This document shows positions 16,821 through 25,831 of a DNA stretch of 64,000 bases, in pieces. Positions within the stretch are counted from its first letter, which is position 1; each line of letters begins with the position of its first letter. The position numbers and the translations under genes are program-made. Location of the stretch: the NCBI RefSeq assembly GCF_003086775.1, contig NZ_CP026001.1, forward strand, positions 248,001-312,000, in the 5' to 3' direction. The notes beneath the pieces are model-generated. The model saw only the letters and a program-made list of their open reading frames with translations, had not been told where the DNA came from and searched no databases. This DNA is from Stenotrophomonas sp. ZAC14D1_NAIMI4_1 (GTDB lineage: Bacteria > Pseudomonadota > Gammaproteobacteria > Xanthomonadales > Xanthomonadaceae).

Positions 16821-19319
16821 ATGAAGGATGCCATCGGCTCCACCCCTGACAACACGCCCCAGGTGCGGGCACTGCTTTTCACTGACCTGTGCGATTCGCT
16901 GCACGTCGTGAACCGGCTGGGTGATGCCGCTGCCGCCGAATTGTTCCAGCAGCATGATCGCCTGGTGCTGACCCTGCAGCAGCGTTGGCGCGGGCAGCAG
17001 ATCGATCGCTCCGATGGCTTGTTCATGATTTTCAAGCGTCCTGCCGATGCGGTCGGTTTCGCGCTGGACTACCAGCAGGGGCTGCTTGATCTGGGTGCGC
17101 CCCATCGCGCTCGCCTGCTGTGCCGCGCGGGCCTGCATGTGGGCGAGATCATGATCTGGACCAACAGCACCGACGCCATCGCACTGGGTGCCAAGCCCGT
17201 GGAAGTGGAGGGCCTGGCCAAGCCCCTGGCGGCGAGGTTGATGCAGATGGCGCGGCCGGGGCAGTTGCTGCTTTCGGGGGTGGCCGAATCGATGGTCCGG
17301 CGGTCGCAGGATGCACTGCCAGCCGAGGGTGCCGAACGGGTCTGGAAGTCGCACGGGCGTTGGCGTTTCCGCGGCGGCGATGCAGAACTGCAAGTGGTCG
17401 AACTGGGTCGCAAGGGGACTGCCCCCCTGCGGCGCCCGCGCAGGAGCGCCAAGGCGTGGCCGATCCTGCCGCTGTGGCGGCGGCCGACGTCCCTGCTGGC
17501 CGAGGTAGCGGCGTTGGCCCTGGTGGCAACGATGCTGTGGACGCTGTTGCGGCCCGAGCCTGCCATCGCCTTCGCCGAACGTGACTGGGTGGTGCTCGCC
17601 GATGTGCGGAACCTGACCAACGACCCGCTGTTCGAGCAGGGCATGGACCAGGCACTGCGCATCAGCCTGGAACAATCCCGCTACGTCAATGTACTGAGCG
17701 ACCTCAAGGTCCGCGACACGCTGCGCCGCATGCGCGCCGAGGATGCCCCGGCCATCGATCGCGACCTGGCGATCCAGATTGCGCTGCGCGACGGCGCGCG
17801 TGCCGTGGTGCTGCCCACCGTGCAGGAAGTGCATGGCCAACTGCAGGTTGCGCTGCAGGTCATCGATCCGGTAAGTGGGGTCGCGGTCTATTCGGAGCAC
17901 GCCGAAGGCCGCGGCCTGCAGTCCGTGCTCGGGTCCACGGATCAGGTGGTATCGGCCATGCGTGCGCGCCTGGGTGAATCACTGGCATCGATCAGGAGCG
18001 ATTCGCGTCCGCTGCCGGAAGTCACCACGGGTGACCTGGATGCGCTGCGGGCCTATGCGCTGGGCCTGTCAGCCTATGCCGAACACCGCACCCGCGAGGC
18101 ACTGGAACATTTCGACCAGGCGGCGCGCATCGACCCGCAGTTTGCATTCGCCTATGTGGGGAGCATGCGGGTGCACTACAGCCAGGGCAACATGGCGATG
18201 GCCCGCACGTTCTTCGAGCGGGCAATGGCCTTGCGCAACCGCATGAGCCCCCGCGATGCCCTGTACATGGATGCCTGGGGTACGGAGTTCAGCGGAGGGA
18301 CCTTCAAGGACATCGCGCGCCGCTGGGAAGCCCTCTCCACGCTCTACCCGGATCACTACGGGGCGCGTGCCAACTACGCCAATGCACTGGCGAGCGAGGG
18401 CAAGTACGCGCAAGCGATCGACGCTGCACGGACGTTGCTGGCATCGCAGAATCCGGCACGCGCCATGGCACTGGATTTCCTCGGCCGCATGTACCTGGCC
18501 GAAGATGATCTGGAACGCTCGATGTTCTACTTCCAGGCGGCCACGCATACGGGCGACTGGGCGGGCAGCCGGCAGATGGCCGCAGCGCTGGCCGCCAAAG
18601 GCGACCTTGATGGTGCAGAGGCACTGCTTGGGCAGCTTCCGCCCTCGCTGCCCAACAGCATCGAGCGCATCACGTTCGCCGCAGAACGTGGCCAGTGGGA
18701 CAAGGCAGTGGCCCTGTCAGCCGGAAGCCTGGAGCGCTGCGGAGAGCCAGTGCTCTGCGAGCTGTTCACCCTGATCGACTTGAACGTTCGCTGGTCAGCC
18801 GGGGATGCGCCTTCTGCTGCAGAGTGGGACGCCGCCGCTGCGAAGGTGCAGGGCCCCGAGGACACGGTCGAACGCGAATCGAGGCTGTTCACTGCGATGG
18901 CAGCGGCGTGGCTGGCGCAGCGGGCAGGTCACCCGGGGGTCGCCAAGCGCTGGCTGCCCACCTACCGCAGCGTTGCCATCGCACTTGATGATGCGCGCGC
19001 CCGGCAGATGCTTGCGATTCTGGAAGCCGGCCAGCTGATGCAGGCGGGCGAGCCGGCCCGAGCGCTGGAGGCACTGCGGCCCTGGGACACGAACGAGGCA
19101 CTGGTTGCGCTGCATGTGTCGCAACGGCAGGCGTACGCCATGCTGGGCGATGAGGCGAAAGAGCGGGGCGAGGCAGCGTGGCTGCAGGCACATCGCGGGC
19201 TGGCCTACGCTGATGTTGCAGGCAGCTATGGCCTGCAGACCCGGAACATCCTCGATACAGGGCCGGCCAGCAGGTCGGCCCCGAAGGTTGCTCAGCCCTT
19301 GGCGTCGATGAAGCAGTGA
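16821..19319 (+). CDS. Membrane class III nucleotide cyclase with TPR-like C-terminus (putative peptide modification system cyclase)
   Basis: 832 residues. The N-terminal ~190 form a class III cyclase domain: metal aspartates D22 (FTDLCDS) and D65 (RSDGLF), and the arginine of GLAKPLAARLMQ. Two positions are unusual: the substrate-selecting lysine position holds Ile61, and the asparagine four before the arginine is proline. One membrane segment lies near residues 225-244 (LLAEVAALALVATMLWTLL), so the rest, with helical repeats of TPR type (for example LEHFDQAARIDPQFAFAYVG), should be periplasmic. The architecture matches the family called 'putative peptide modification system cyclase' and, as I recall, Xanthomonas XC_0250, reported to make cGMP. 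It lies 15 bases after the GGDEF gene and its end overlaps the convergent precursor gene by 28 bases. Confidence 0.82.
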   Translation: MKDAIGSTPDNTPQVRALLFTDLCDSLHVVNRLGDAAAAELFQQHDRLVLTLQQRWRGQQIDRSDGLFMIFKRPADAVGFALDYQQGLLDLGAPHRARLLCRAGLHVGEIMIWTNSTDAIALGAKPVEVEGLAKPLAARLMQMARPGQLLLSGVAESMVRRSQDALPAEGAERVWKSHGRWRFRGGDAELQVVELGRKGTAPLRRPRRSAKAWPILPLWRRPTSLLAEVAALALVATMLWTLLRPEPAIAFAERDWVVLADVRNLTNDPLFEQGMDQALRISLEQSRYVNVLSDLKVRDTLRRMRAEDAPAIDRDLAIQIALRDGARAVVLPTVQEVHGQLQVALQVIDPVSGVAVYSEHAEGRGLQSVLGSTDQVVSAMRARLGESLASIRSDSRPLPEVTTGDLDALRAYALGLSAYAEHRTREALEHFDQAARIDPQFAFAYVGSMRVHYSQGNMAMARTFFERAMALRNRMSPRDALYMDAWGTEFSGGTFKDIARRWEALSTLYPDHYGARANYANALASEGKYAQAIDAARTLLASQNPARAMALDFLGRMYLAEDDLERSMFYFQAATHTGDWAGSRQMAAALAAKGDLDGAEALLGQLPPSLPNSIERITFAAERGQWDKAVALSAGSLERCGEPVLCELFTLIDLNVRWSAGDAPSAAEWDAAAAKVQGPEDTVERESRLFTAMAAAWLAQRAGHPGVAKRWLPTYRSVAIALDDARARQMLAILEAGQLMQAGEPARALEALRPWDTNEALVALHVSQRQAYAMLGDEAKERGEAAWLQAHRGLAYADVAGSYGLQTRNILDTGPASRSAPKVAQPLASMKQ

Positions 19320-19570
19320 GGATTCATGAACAGCGCTTTTCCGGTCAGGTCGGCGAGCAGCGCATCGCGGGCTGCGGCAAACGCTTCCTTGCTGGCCAGC
19401 TTGGTGATCGGATCACAGTAGACGCCCGTCTGGTCCGGCGCCGCGCCCACGGAAGCCAGGGCCGCCTCGCGGTCGGACAGGAAGCGGGCCCGGAAATCAT
19501 CGTCGGTCGCCAGCAGGTCGAGCAGGCGGGAAGCGACTTCAGTTGAAAGCGGAGACTTGGTGTCGGTCAT
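19292..19570 (-). CDS. Putative ribosomal precursor peptide (NHLP-like 'putative modified peptide')
   Basis: 92 residues. The first ~60 resemble the nitrile-hydratase-like leader of NHLP precursors: EVASRLLDLLATDDDFRARF then LSDREAALASVGA. A cysteine follows at 52 (GVYCDPITKLASKEAFAAAR), and the C-terminal tail ends MNPHCFIDAKG with a second cysteine at 86; the tail is the likely core. Its neighbours, a cyclase on the opposite strand and a divergent SagB-like dehydrogenase, are the partners expected from the TIGRFAM 'putative modified peptide' set, as I recall. The modification, cleavage site and product are unknown. The 3' end overlaps the cyclase gene by 28 bases on the other strand. No strong ribosome binding site is seen. 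Confidence 0.75.
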   Translation of the reverse strand: MTDTKSPLSTEVASRLLDLLATDDDFRARFLSDREAALASVGAAPDQTGVYCDPITKLASKEAFAAARDALLADLTGKALFMNPHCFIDAKG

Positions 19571-19695
19571 TTTCTATCAGGCGCCTGGGTGGGAGTACGT
19601 AGAAATTCCTATCGGCGGCCATACAGCAAAATTGAGGCATTGCCCTAGTCTGCGGCCTGCGCCACTGTAGTTGTTTGGGCTTTCCGGTACATGAC

Positions 19696-20847
19696 ATGCG
19701 CTTTCGTCGTTGCAGCATTCTTTTCCTGGAGCCACGCGCGAGCCTGTCCTTCGATCTCACCGCGATGGCCGATGGCGGAGATGGCCTGCGCGAGGTGGTC
19801 CAGTGGTGGGCCCTGGCGCCACACCTGGAGGCGCCCGTGCAAGTGGATGAAGCGGAAGCGGCGCTGCTGGGACGGGTCAGCCCGGGGCGCTGGCGGGATA
19901 TGGCGACGCTTGCCGAGCCGGATCGCGGGCATGTGACACGGCTGATCGACGTGGGCCTTCTGGTCGATGAAGGGGCACCCGGCGCGCCGGGATCCCGCGA
20001 TGAAGCGCAGCGGCAGGCGCACTGGTATCCCGCCGCCGCCCTGCTGCACCGGCAGTCGCGCTGGTCAGGGGAAGACAGTGCCGCGGCGATGGAAGCGCGG
20101 CGTCTTTTCACTGCGCGCGACCTGCGCGAGCAGCTGGGCCCGCCGGCACCCGAGATCGTCGAGCGCGGTCATGGCGATCCCATCGCGCTGCCGCAGGGGC
20201 CTGCTGCCCAGGCCATTGCGGGCAACCGGCGGGTAACCTGCCGCAATTTCGACACGCAGCGGTCGCTCAGCCCAGCGCAGCTGTCAGCGCTGCTGGCCGC
20301 TACGGTGATGGCGCATGCACGCGTGGAAGCCGAGCCCGGCGTCGCCTTCCTGAAGAAGGCGGTGCCCTCCGGTGGCGCGCTGCATGCCGCTGAATCCTAT
20401 CTGCTGGTACAGCGCGTGGACGGAATCGATCCAGGGCTCTACCACTACCGACCGCTTGAACATGCGCTGGTGGCGATGCCGTGCCCACCGATGGAAGGGT
20501 TGGCCAAGCGCCTGCTGGCGGGCCAGCACTGGTTTGCAGACGCGCCGGTGCATCTTCTGCTGACCGTGCGCTATGCACGCGCCTTCTGGAAATACCGCAA
20601 CCATCCCAAGGCCTACCGCGCCGCATTGCTGGATCTGGGGCACATCTCGCAGGCGATGTTCACTGCTGCAGGCGAGCAGGGCCTGGGCGCCTATGTCACC
20701 GCCGCGATCAATGAAGTGGATATCGAGCAGGCGCTTGGCTTGGAGCCCCTGGCGGAGGGACCGTTGTTGGCCTGTGGTGCAGGCTGGAGGGGCGCCGCCC
20801 AGGTCACCCCGGAACTGGATCCCCTCGCTGTGGTGTGGCCCGGCTGA
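19696..20847 (+). CDS. SagB-like nitroreductase-fold dehydrogenase (putative peptide maturation dehydrogenase)
   Basis: 383 residues from the ATG at 19696; a TTG at 19675 is less likely. The C-terminal half is a flavin-dependent nitroreductase fold of SagB type: RRVTCRNFDTQRSLSPAQLS, then KKAVPSGGALHAAESYLLVQ, DPGLYHYRPLEHAL and a C-terminal GLGAYVTAAINEVDIEQALG. SagB enzymes oxidise azolines to azoles in modified peptides, but no YcaO cyclodehydratase is present in this window, so the substrate bond is unknown. The N-terminal half (~170 residues) is not recognised. It is divergent from the precursor gene, with a 125-base gap that must hold both promoters, and converges with liuD. Confidence 0.75.
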   Translation: MRFRRCSILFLEPRASLSFDLTAMADGGDGLREVVQWWALAPHLEAPVQVDEAEAALLGRVSPGRWRDMATLAEPDRGHVTRLIDVGLLVDEGAPGAPGSRDEAQRQAHWYPAAALLHRQSRWSGEDSAAAMEARRLFTARDLREQLGPPAPEIVERGHGDPIALPQGPAAQAIAGNRRVTCRNFDTQRSLSPAQLSALLAATVMAHARVEAEPGVAFLKKAVPSGGALHAAESYLLVQRVDGIDPGLYHYRPLEHALVAMPCPPMEGLAKRLLAGQHWFADAPVHLLLTVRYARAFWKYRNHPKAYRAALLDLGHISQAMFTAAGEQGLGAYVTAAINEVDIEQALGLEPLAEGPLLACGAGWRGAAQVTPELDPLAVVWPG

Positions 20848-20865
20848 GTGCCGGGCCAGCCACGC

Positions 20866-22881
20866 TCAGCCCGCCTCAAAATCCACCAGTACCGCACCGT
20901 CACCCACCTGGTCACCGGCCTTGGCGCGATAACCCTTCACCGTGCCATCCGCCGGTGCCTGCAGGGTGTGCTCCATCTTCATCGCCTCCAGCACCACCAG
21001 CGGCGTGCCGCGCTTCACCTGCGTACCGGCTTCCACCAGGGTGGCCACGATCTTCCCCGGCATCGGTGCCAGCAGGCTGCCCGCGTCGGCCACTGCGTTG
21101 TCCGATTCACCGACCGGGTCGTGCAGGGTGAAGCGGTGCTGGCCATCGGCGCCGAACAGATACAGCTGGTCGCCTTCGCGCAGCAGCTGCAGCTGCCAGC
21201 GACGGCCGTCCAGCTGCACGCTCATGCGCTGGCCGTCGGCGCTGCCGAGCACCGTGGCCGGTGCAGCATCATCGCGCTGCACGCGCCAGCCATCGGCCTG
21301 CGCCCACACCTTCAGCGTGTGCGTGCGCTCGCCCTGCTGCAGCGGCAGCACACGCGGTGCCGAAGCACCCAGACGCCAACCGTCCTGTGCCTGCCACGGC
21401 GAATGCGGATCGCGCGCATCGCTGCCGGCATGCACGGTGCTGGTCACGGCGGCGATGGCCGCCAGCTGCCACAGCGCATCGTCGCTGTCGCCCACGGCGT
21501 TCAGCGCGGCCTGTTCGCGTTCGATCAGCGCGGTGTCGAGCTTCGCGTGCGCGAACGAATCGGTGTTCACCAGGCGACGCAGGAAACCGGCATTGGTGGT
21601 CACGCCCACCACCTGGCAGTCGGCCAGGGCCTGGCTCATGCGGCGCAGCGCGGCCTCGCGGTCCACGTCCCAGACGATCAGCTTGGCGATCATCGGGTCG
21701 TAGTACGGGGTGATGCTGTCGCCTTCTTCCACGCCGGTATCCACGCGCACGTTCGCCGAAGGCGTCGGCAGGCGCAGGCGGCGCAGGGTGCCGGTGGACG
21801 GCAGGAAGCCACGGTCGGCATCTTCGGCGTACAGGCGTGCTTCGATGGCGTGGCCGTGGATGGCCAGTTGTTCCTGGCGCAGCGGCATCGGCTGGCCAGC
21901 GGCCACGCGCAGCTGCCATTCCACCAGGTCGGTGCCGGTGATGTACTCGGTCACCGGATGCTCGACCTGCAGGCGGGTGTTCATTTCCATGAAATAGAAA
22001 TCGCCGTCCGGGCCGGCGATGAACTCCACCGTGCCCGCACCCACGTAGCCGACCGCGCGCGCGGCATCGACCGCGGCCTTGCCCATCGCGGCGCGGCGTT
22101 CGGCGCTCATGCCCGGTGCCGGGGCTTCTTCCAGCACCTTCTGGTGGCGGCGCTGCACCGAGCAGTCGCGCTCGAACAGGTACACCGCATCCCCGTGGGA
22201 ATCGCCGAACACCTGGATCTCAATGTGACGCGGGCGCTCGACGTACTTTTCCACCAGCACGTGGTCGTTGCCGAAGGCCGAAGCGGCCTCGCGCTGGCAG
22301 CTGGCCAGCGCATCGACGAAGTCCTCGCTGTGTTCGACCTTGCGCATGCCCTTGCCACCGCCACCGGCGCTGGCCTTGATCAGCACCGGGTAGCCGATGG
22401 CATCGGCCTGCGCGCGCAGGAACGCGGGGTCCTGCTGGTCGCCGTGGTAGCCCGGGGTCAGCGGTACACCGGCCTTGGCCATCAGGGCCTTGGCCGCGCT
22501 CTTGTCGCCCATCGCGCGGATGGCGCTGGCCGGCGGGCCGATGAAGGTGATGCCGGCGGCGGCACAGGCGTCGGCGAAATCGGCGTTCTCGGACAGGAAG
22601 CCGTAACCGGGATGGATCGCCTGCGCGCCCGTCAGGCGCGCGGCGTCCAGCAACACGTCGCCGCGCAGGTAGCTTTCGCGCGCGGCGGCCGCACCGATGT
22701 GGATGGCCTCGTCGGCCAGGCGCACGTGGCGCGCGTTGCGGTCGGCATCGGAATACACCGCCACGGTGGCGATGCCGAGGCGGCGGCAGGTGGCGATGAC
22801 GCGGCAGGCGATCTCGCCACGGTTGGCGATGAGGATTTTGCTGAACATGGCAACGGGCTTCATGGGAGCTTGCTCGGTCAT
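20866..22881 (-). CDS. liuD: Methylcrotonyl-CoA carboxylase biotin-containing alpha subunit
   Basis: About 671 residues. Order: biotin carboxylase (KILIANRGEIACRVIATCRR, ATP-grasp loop KASAGGGGKGMRKV, then EMNTRLQVEHPVTE), a linker region, and a biotinyl domain with the biotin-accepting lysine in EAMKMEHT near the C-terminus. It carboxylates biotin for the beta subunit encoded just upstream. Neighbouring isovaleryl-CoA dehydrogenase points to methylcrotonyl-CoA (leucine) rather than propionyl- or geranyl-CoA. The start is uncertain: a GTG at 22893 overlaps the liuB stop, and ATGs occur at 22881 and 22863. I use 22881, which lies nine bases after the liuB stop. Confidence 0.92.
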   Translation of the reverse strand: MTEQAPMKPVAMFSKILIANRGEIACRVIATCRRLGIATVAVYSDADRNARHVRLADEAIHIGAAAARESYLRGDVLLDAARLTGAQAIHPGYGFLSENADFADACAAAGITFIGPPASAIRAMGDKSAAKALMAKAGVPLTPGYHGDQQDPAFLRAQADAIGYPVLIKASAGGGGKGMRKVEHSEDFVDALASCQREAASAFGNDHVLVEKYVERPRHIEIQVFGDSHGDAVYLFERDCSVQRRHQKVLEEAPAPGMSAERRAAMGKAAVDAARAVGYVGAGTVEFIAGPDGDFYFMEMNTRLQVEHPVTEYITGTDLVEWQLRVAAGQPMPLRQEQLAIHGHAIEARLYAEDADRGFLPSTGTLRRLRLPTPSANVRVDTGVEEGDSITPYYDPMIAKLIVWDVDREAALRRMSQALADCQVVGVTTNAGFLRRLVNTDSFAHAKLDTALIEREQAALNAVGDSDDALWQLAAIAAVTSTVHAGSDARDPHSPWQAQDGWRLGASAPRVLPLQQGERTHTLKVWAQADGWRVQRDDAAPATVLGSADGQRMSVQLDGRRWQLQLLREGDQLYLFGADGQHRFTLHDPVGESDNAVADAGSLLAPMPGKIVATLVEAGTQVKRGTPLVVLEAMKMEHTLQAPADGTVKGYRAKAGDQVGDGAVLVDFEAG

Positions 22882-22889
22882 GGCACGGG

Positions 22890-24500
22890 TCACATGCGGA
22901 ACACGCCGAAGCGCGTCTGCTGCGGGGCGGCGTTGAGGCTGGCCGACAGGGCCAGGGCGAGCACGCGACGGGTGTCGACCGGATCGATCACGCCGTCATC
23001 CCACAGGCGCGCGCTGGCGTAGTAGGGGTGGCCCTGCTGTTCGAACTGGTCGCGGATCGGCGCCTTGAAGGCATCTTCTTCCGCGGCAGGCCACTGCCCA
23101 CCCTTGGCTTCGATGCCATCGCGCTTGACCGTGGCCAGCACGCTGGCCGCCTGTTCGCCGCCCATCACGCCGATGCGCGCGTTCGGCCACATCCACAGGA
23201 AGTTGGGCGAATAGGCGCGGCCGCACATGCCGTAGTTGCCGGCACCGAACGAACCGCCGATGACCACGGTGAACTTGGGCACCTTGGCGCAGGCCACGGC
23301 CATCACCAGCTTGGCCCCGTCCTTGGCGATGCCGCCTTGTTCGTACTTGCGGCCGACCATGAAGCCGGTGATGTTCTGCAGGAATACCAGCGGAATATTG
23401 CGCTGGGTGCACAGCTCGATGAAGTGCGCGCCCTTCAGCGCGGACTCGGAGAACAGGATGCCGTTGTTGGCGATGATGCCGATCGGGTAGCCGTTCAGAT
23501 GCGCGAAGCCGGTGACCAGCGTGGCGCCGTACCGCGGCTTGAACTCATCGAAACGCGAGCCATCGACCAGGCGTGCGATCACTTCGCGCACATCGTAGGG
23601 CTTGCGCGTATCGGCCGGGATCACCCCGTACAGTTCGTGTGCCGGCAGCAGCGGTTCCTCGGAAGGCTGTACCGCCATCGCCGGTTCCGGCTTGCGCCAG
23701 TTCAGCTGGGCGATGATCGCGCGCACCCGCGCCAGCGCCTGCAGGTCGTTGTCGGCCATGTGGTCGGCCACGCCGGAAATGCGCGTGTGCACGTCGGCGC
23801 CGCCCAGTTCCTCGGCCGTCACCACTTCACCGGTGGCGGCCTTCACCAGCGGCGGGCCGCCGAGGAAGATCGTGCCCTGTTCGCGCACGATCACCGTCTC
23901 GTCGCTCATCGCCGGCACATAGGCGCCGCCGGCGGTGCAGCTGCCCATCACGCAGGCGATCTGCGGGATGCCCTGCGCGGACAGGTTGGCCTGGTTGTAG
24001 AAGATGCGGCCGAAATGATCGCGGTCGGGGAACACCTCGTCCTGCAGCGGCAGGAAAGCACCACCGGAATCGACCAGGTAGATGCAGGGCAGGTGGTTCT
24101 GCTCGGCGATCTCCTGCGCGCGCAGGTGCTTCTTCACCGTCATCGGGTAGTAGGTGCCGCCCTTGACCGTGGCATCGTTGGCCACGATCACGCATTCCAC
24201 GCCGCTGACCCGGCCGATGCCGGCCACCACGCCGGCGGCGGGCACGGCGTCTTCGTACATGCCGTGCGCAGCCAGCGGCGCGATTTCCAGGAAGGCGCTG
24301 CCGGGGTCGAGCAGGGCGTCGATGCGGTCGCGCACCAGCAGCTTGCCGCGTGCGGTGTGCTTGGCGCGGGCGGCCTCGTTGCCGCCCAGCGCGGTGCGCG
24401 CCAGCGTGGCGTGCAGGTCATCAACCACGGCCTGCATGGCGGCGCGGTTGCTTTCGAAGGTGTCGCTGCCCGGTTGCAGCTGGCTGTTGAGGACGGTCAT
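22890..24500 (-). CDS. liuB: Methylcrotonyl-CoA carboxylase carboxyltransferase (beta) subunit
   Basis: 536 residues of carboxyltransferase fold. Typical blocks are [40 protein letters not shown], the CoA-binding region [18 protein letters not shown] and the C-terminal [20 protein letters not shown] followed by [18 protein letters not shown]. It transfers the carboxyl group from biotin to 3-methylcrotonyl-CoA in leucine breakdown. It sits between liuA (10 bases upstream) and liuD, so the three form one operon. Later liu genes (hydratase, lyase) are not in this window. Confidence 0.95.
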   Translation of the reverse strand: MTVLNSQLQPGSDTFESNRAAMQAVVDDLHATLARTALGGNEAARAKHTARGKLLVRDRIDALLDPGSAFLEIAPLAAHGMYEDAVPAAGVVAGIGRVSGVECVIVANDATVKGGTYYPMTVKKHLRAQEIAEQNHLPCIYLVDSGGAFLPLQDEVFPDRDHFGRIFYNQANLSAQGIPQIACVMGSCTAGGAYVPAMSDETVIVREQGTIFLGGPPLVKAATGEVVTAEELGGADVHTRISGVADHMADNDLQALARVRAIIAQLNWRKPEPAMAVQPSEEPLLPAHELYGVIPADTRKPYDVREVIARLVDGSRFDEFKPRYGATLVTGFAHLNGYPIGIIANNGILFSESALKGAHFIELCTQRNIPLVFLQNITGFMVGRKYEQGGIAKDGAKLVMAVACAKVPKFTVVIGGSFGAGNYGMCGRAYSPNFLWMWPNARIGVMGGEQAASVLATVKRDGIEAKGGQWPAAEEDAFKAPIRDQFEQQGHPYYASARLWDDGVIDPVDTRRVLALALSASLNAAPQQTRFGVFRM

Positions 24501-24510
24501 CGCAGTGGCC

Positions 24511-25674
24511 TTACAGGGTGCGCTGGAACAGTTCGCGGCCGATCAGCATGCGGCGGATCTCCGAGGTGCCGGCGCCGATTTCATACAGCTTGGCGTCGCG
24601 CCACAGGCGGCCGGTCGGGTATTCGTTGATGTAGCCGTTGCCGCCCAGGATCTGGATCGCCTGGCCGGTCAGCCAGGTGGCTTTCTCGGCGGCATACAGG
24701 ATGGCGCCGGCGGCGTCCTGGCGGGTGGTGCGGCCCTGGTCGCAGGCGCGCGCCACGGCGTACACATAGGCGCGGCAGGCGCCCAGGCCCACGTACATGT
24801 CGGCGATCTTGGCCTGGATCAGCTGGAAGCTGCCGATGGCTTCACCGAACTGGTGGCGCTCGTGCACGTACGGCATCACCACGTCCATGGCCGCGGCCAT
24901 CAGGCCCAGCGGACCACCGGAGAGGACCACGCGCTCGTAGTCCAGGCCGGACATCAGCACGCGCACGCCACCGCCGACCTGGCCCAGCACGTTTTCTTCC
25001 GGTACTTCGCAATCCTGGAACACCAGTTCGCAGGTGGGCGAGGAGCGCATGCCCAGCTTGTCCAGCTTCTGCGCGGTGCTGAAACCCTTCATGCCCTTCT
25101 CGACCAGGAAGGCGGTGATGCCCTTGGCGCCGGCTGCCATGTCGGTCTTGGCGTAGACCACCAGCACGTCGGCATCGGGGCCATTGGTGATCCACATCTT
25201 GTTGCCGTTGAGCACGTAGCGGTCGCCGCGCTTGTCCGCGCGCAGCTTCATCGACACCACGTCCGAACCGGCGCCCGGCTCGCTCATCGCCAGCGCACCG
25301 ACCAGCGTGCCGCTGCACAGGCCGGGCAGGAAGCGCTGCTTCTGTTCCTCGTTGCCGTTCTTGCGCAGCTGGTTCACGCACAGGTTGGAGTGCGCGCCAT
25401 AGGACAGGCCGATGCCGCCGGAGGCGCGCGAGATTTCTTCCATCGCCACCACGTGGGCCAGGTAACCCATGCCGGTGCCGCCGTATTCTTCTTCCACGGT
25501 GAGGCCCAGCAGGCCCTGTTCGCCCAGCTTCGGCCACAGGGCCAGCGGGAACTGATTGGTGGCATCGGCCTCGGCGGCCAGCGGAGCGACCTCGGCGGCG
25601 GCAAAATGGGCCACGCTCTGGCGCAGCAGGTCGATCTCTTCGCCAAGATCGAAGTTCAGGGATGGCACGTGCAT
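24511..25674 (-). CDS. liuA: Isovaleryl-CoA dehydrogenase
   Basis: 387 residues, standard acyl-CoA dehydrogenase length. It oxidises isovaleryl-CoA to 3-methylcrotonyl-CoA with FAD in leucine degradation. Family blocks: [40 protein letters not shown], the GERVV-like loop ([17 protein letters not shown]), and the C-terminal [19 protein letters not shown] and [15 protein letters not shown]. The start at 25674 has GGAG nearby; an open frame to 25809 crosses the operator region. It is the first gene of the liuA-liuB-liuD operon and is divergent from the tetR gene. Confidence 0.95.
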   Translation of the reverse strand: MHVPSLNFDLGEEIDLLRQSVAHFAAAEVAPLAAEADATNQFPLALWPKLGEQGLLGLTVEEEYGGTGMGYLAHVVAMEEISRASGGIGLSYGAHSNLCVNQLRKNGNEEQKQRFLPGLCSGTLVGALAMSEPGAGSDVVSMKLRADKRGDRYVLNGNKMWITNGPDADVLVVYAKTDMAAGAKGITAFLVEKGMKGFSTAQKLDKLGMRSSPTCELVFQDCEVPEENVLGQVGGGVRVLMSGLDYERVVLSGGPLGLMAAAMDVVMPYVHERHQFGEAIGSFQLIQAKIADMYVGLGACRAYVYAVARACDQGRTTRQDAAGAILYAAEKATWLTGQAIQILGGNGYINEYPTGRLWRDAKLYEIGAGTSEIRRMLIGRELFQRTL

Positions 25675-25804
25675 TGCGGCGGCTCCACGAGGAAGGTGGG
25701 GAATGGACGCACCCGTCAGGGGGAGGCTGGTGGCTGTTGAAGGCAGCGGCCAGCACGGGCGATGGCCCCAGCGTAGCGGGGTTCGGGAAAGAAGTGAACA
25801 CAAA

Positions 25805-25817
25805 TTCAAAAATTGAA
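25805..25817. promoter_or_regulatory. Inverted repeat TTCAA-AAA-TTGAA between liuA and tetR, probable TetR operator
   Basis: A perfect 5-3-5 palindrome lies in a conspicuously AT-rich island of the divergent gap. It abuts the TAGAAT -10-like element (25820-25825) of the tetR gene, six bases before its ATG. Binding here would repress both directions. Confidence 0.6.
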
Positions 25818-25831
25818 ACTAGAATCAGGAT

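Noticed and set aside
15522..17900. Minus-strand open frame of 792 codons across the GGDEF and cyclase genes
   Set aside because: The plus strand carries intact CNB, GGDEF and cyclase motifs; the minus frame has no recognisable domain.
20848..23022. Plus-strand open frame of 724 codons opposite liuD
   Set aside because: It is antisense to an unmistakable biotin carboxylase with a biotinyl lysine motif.
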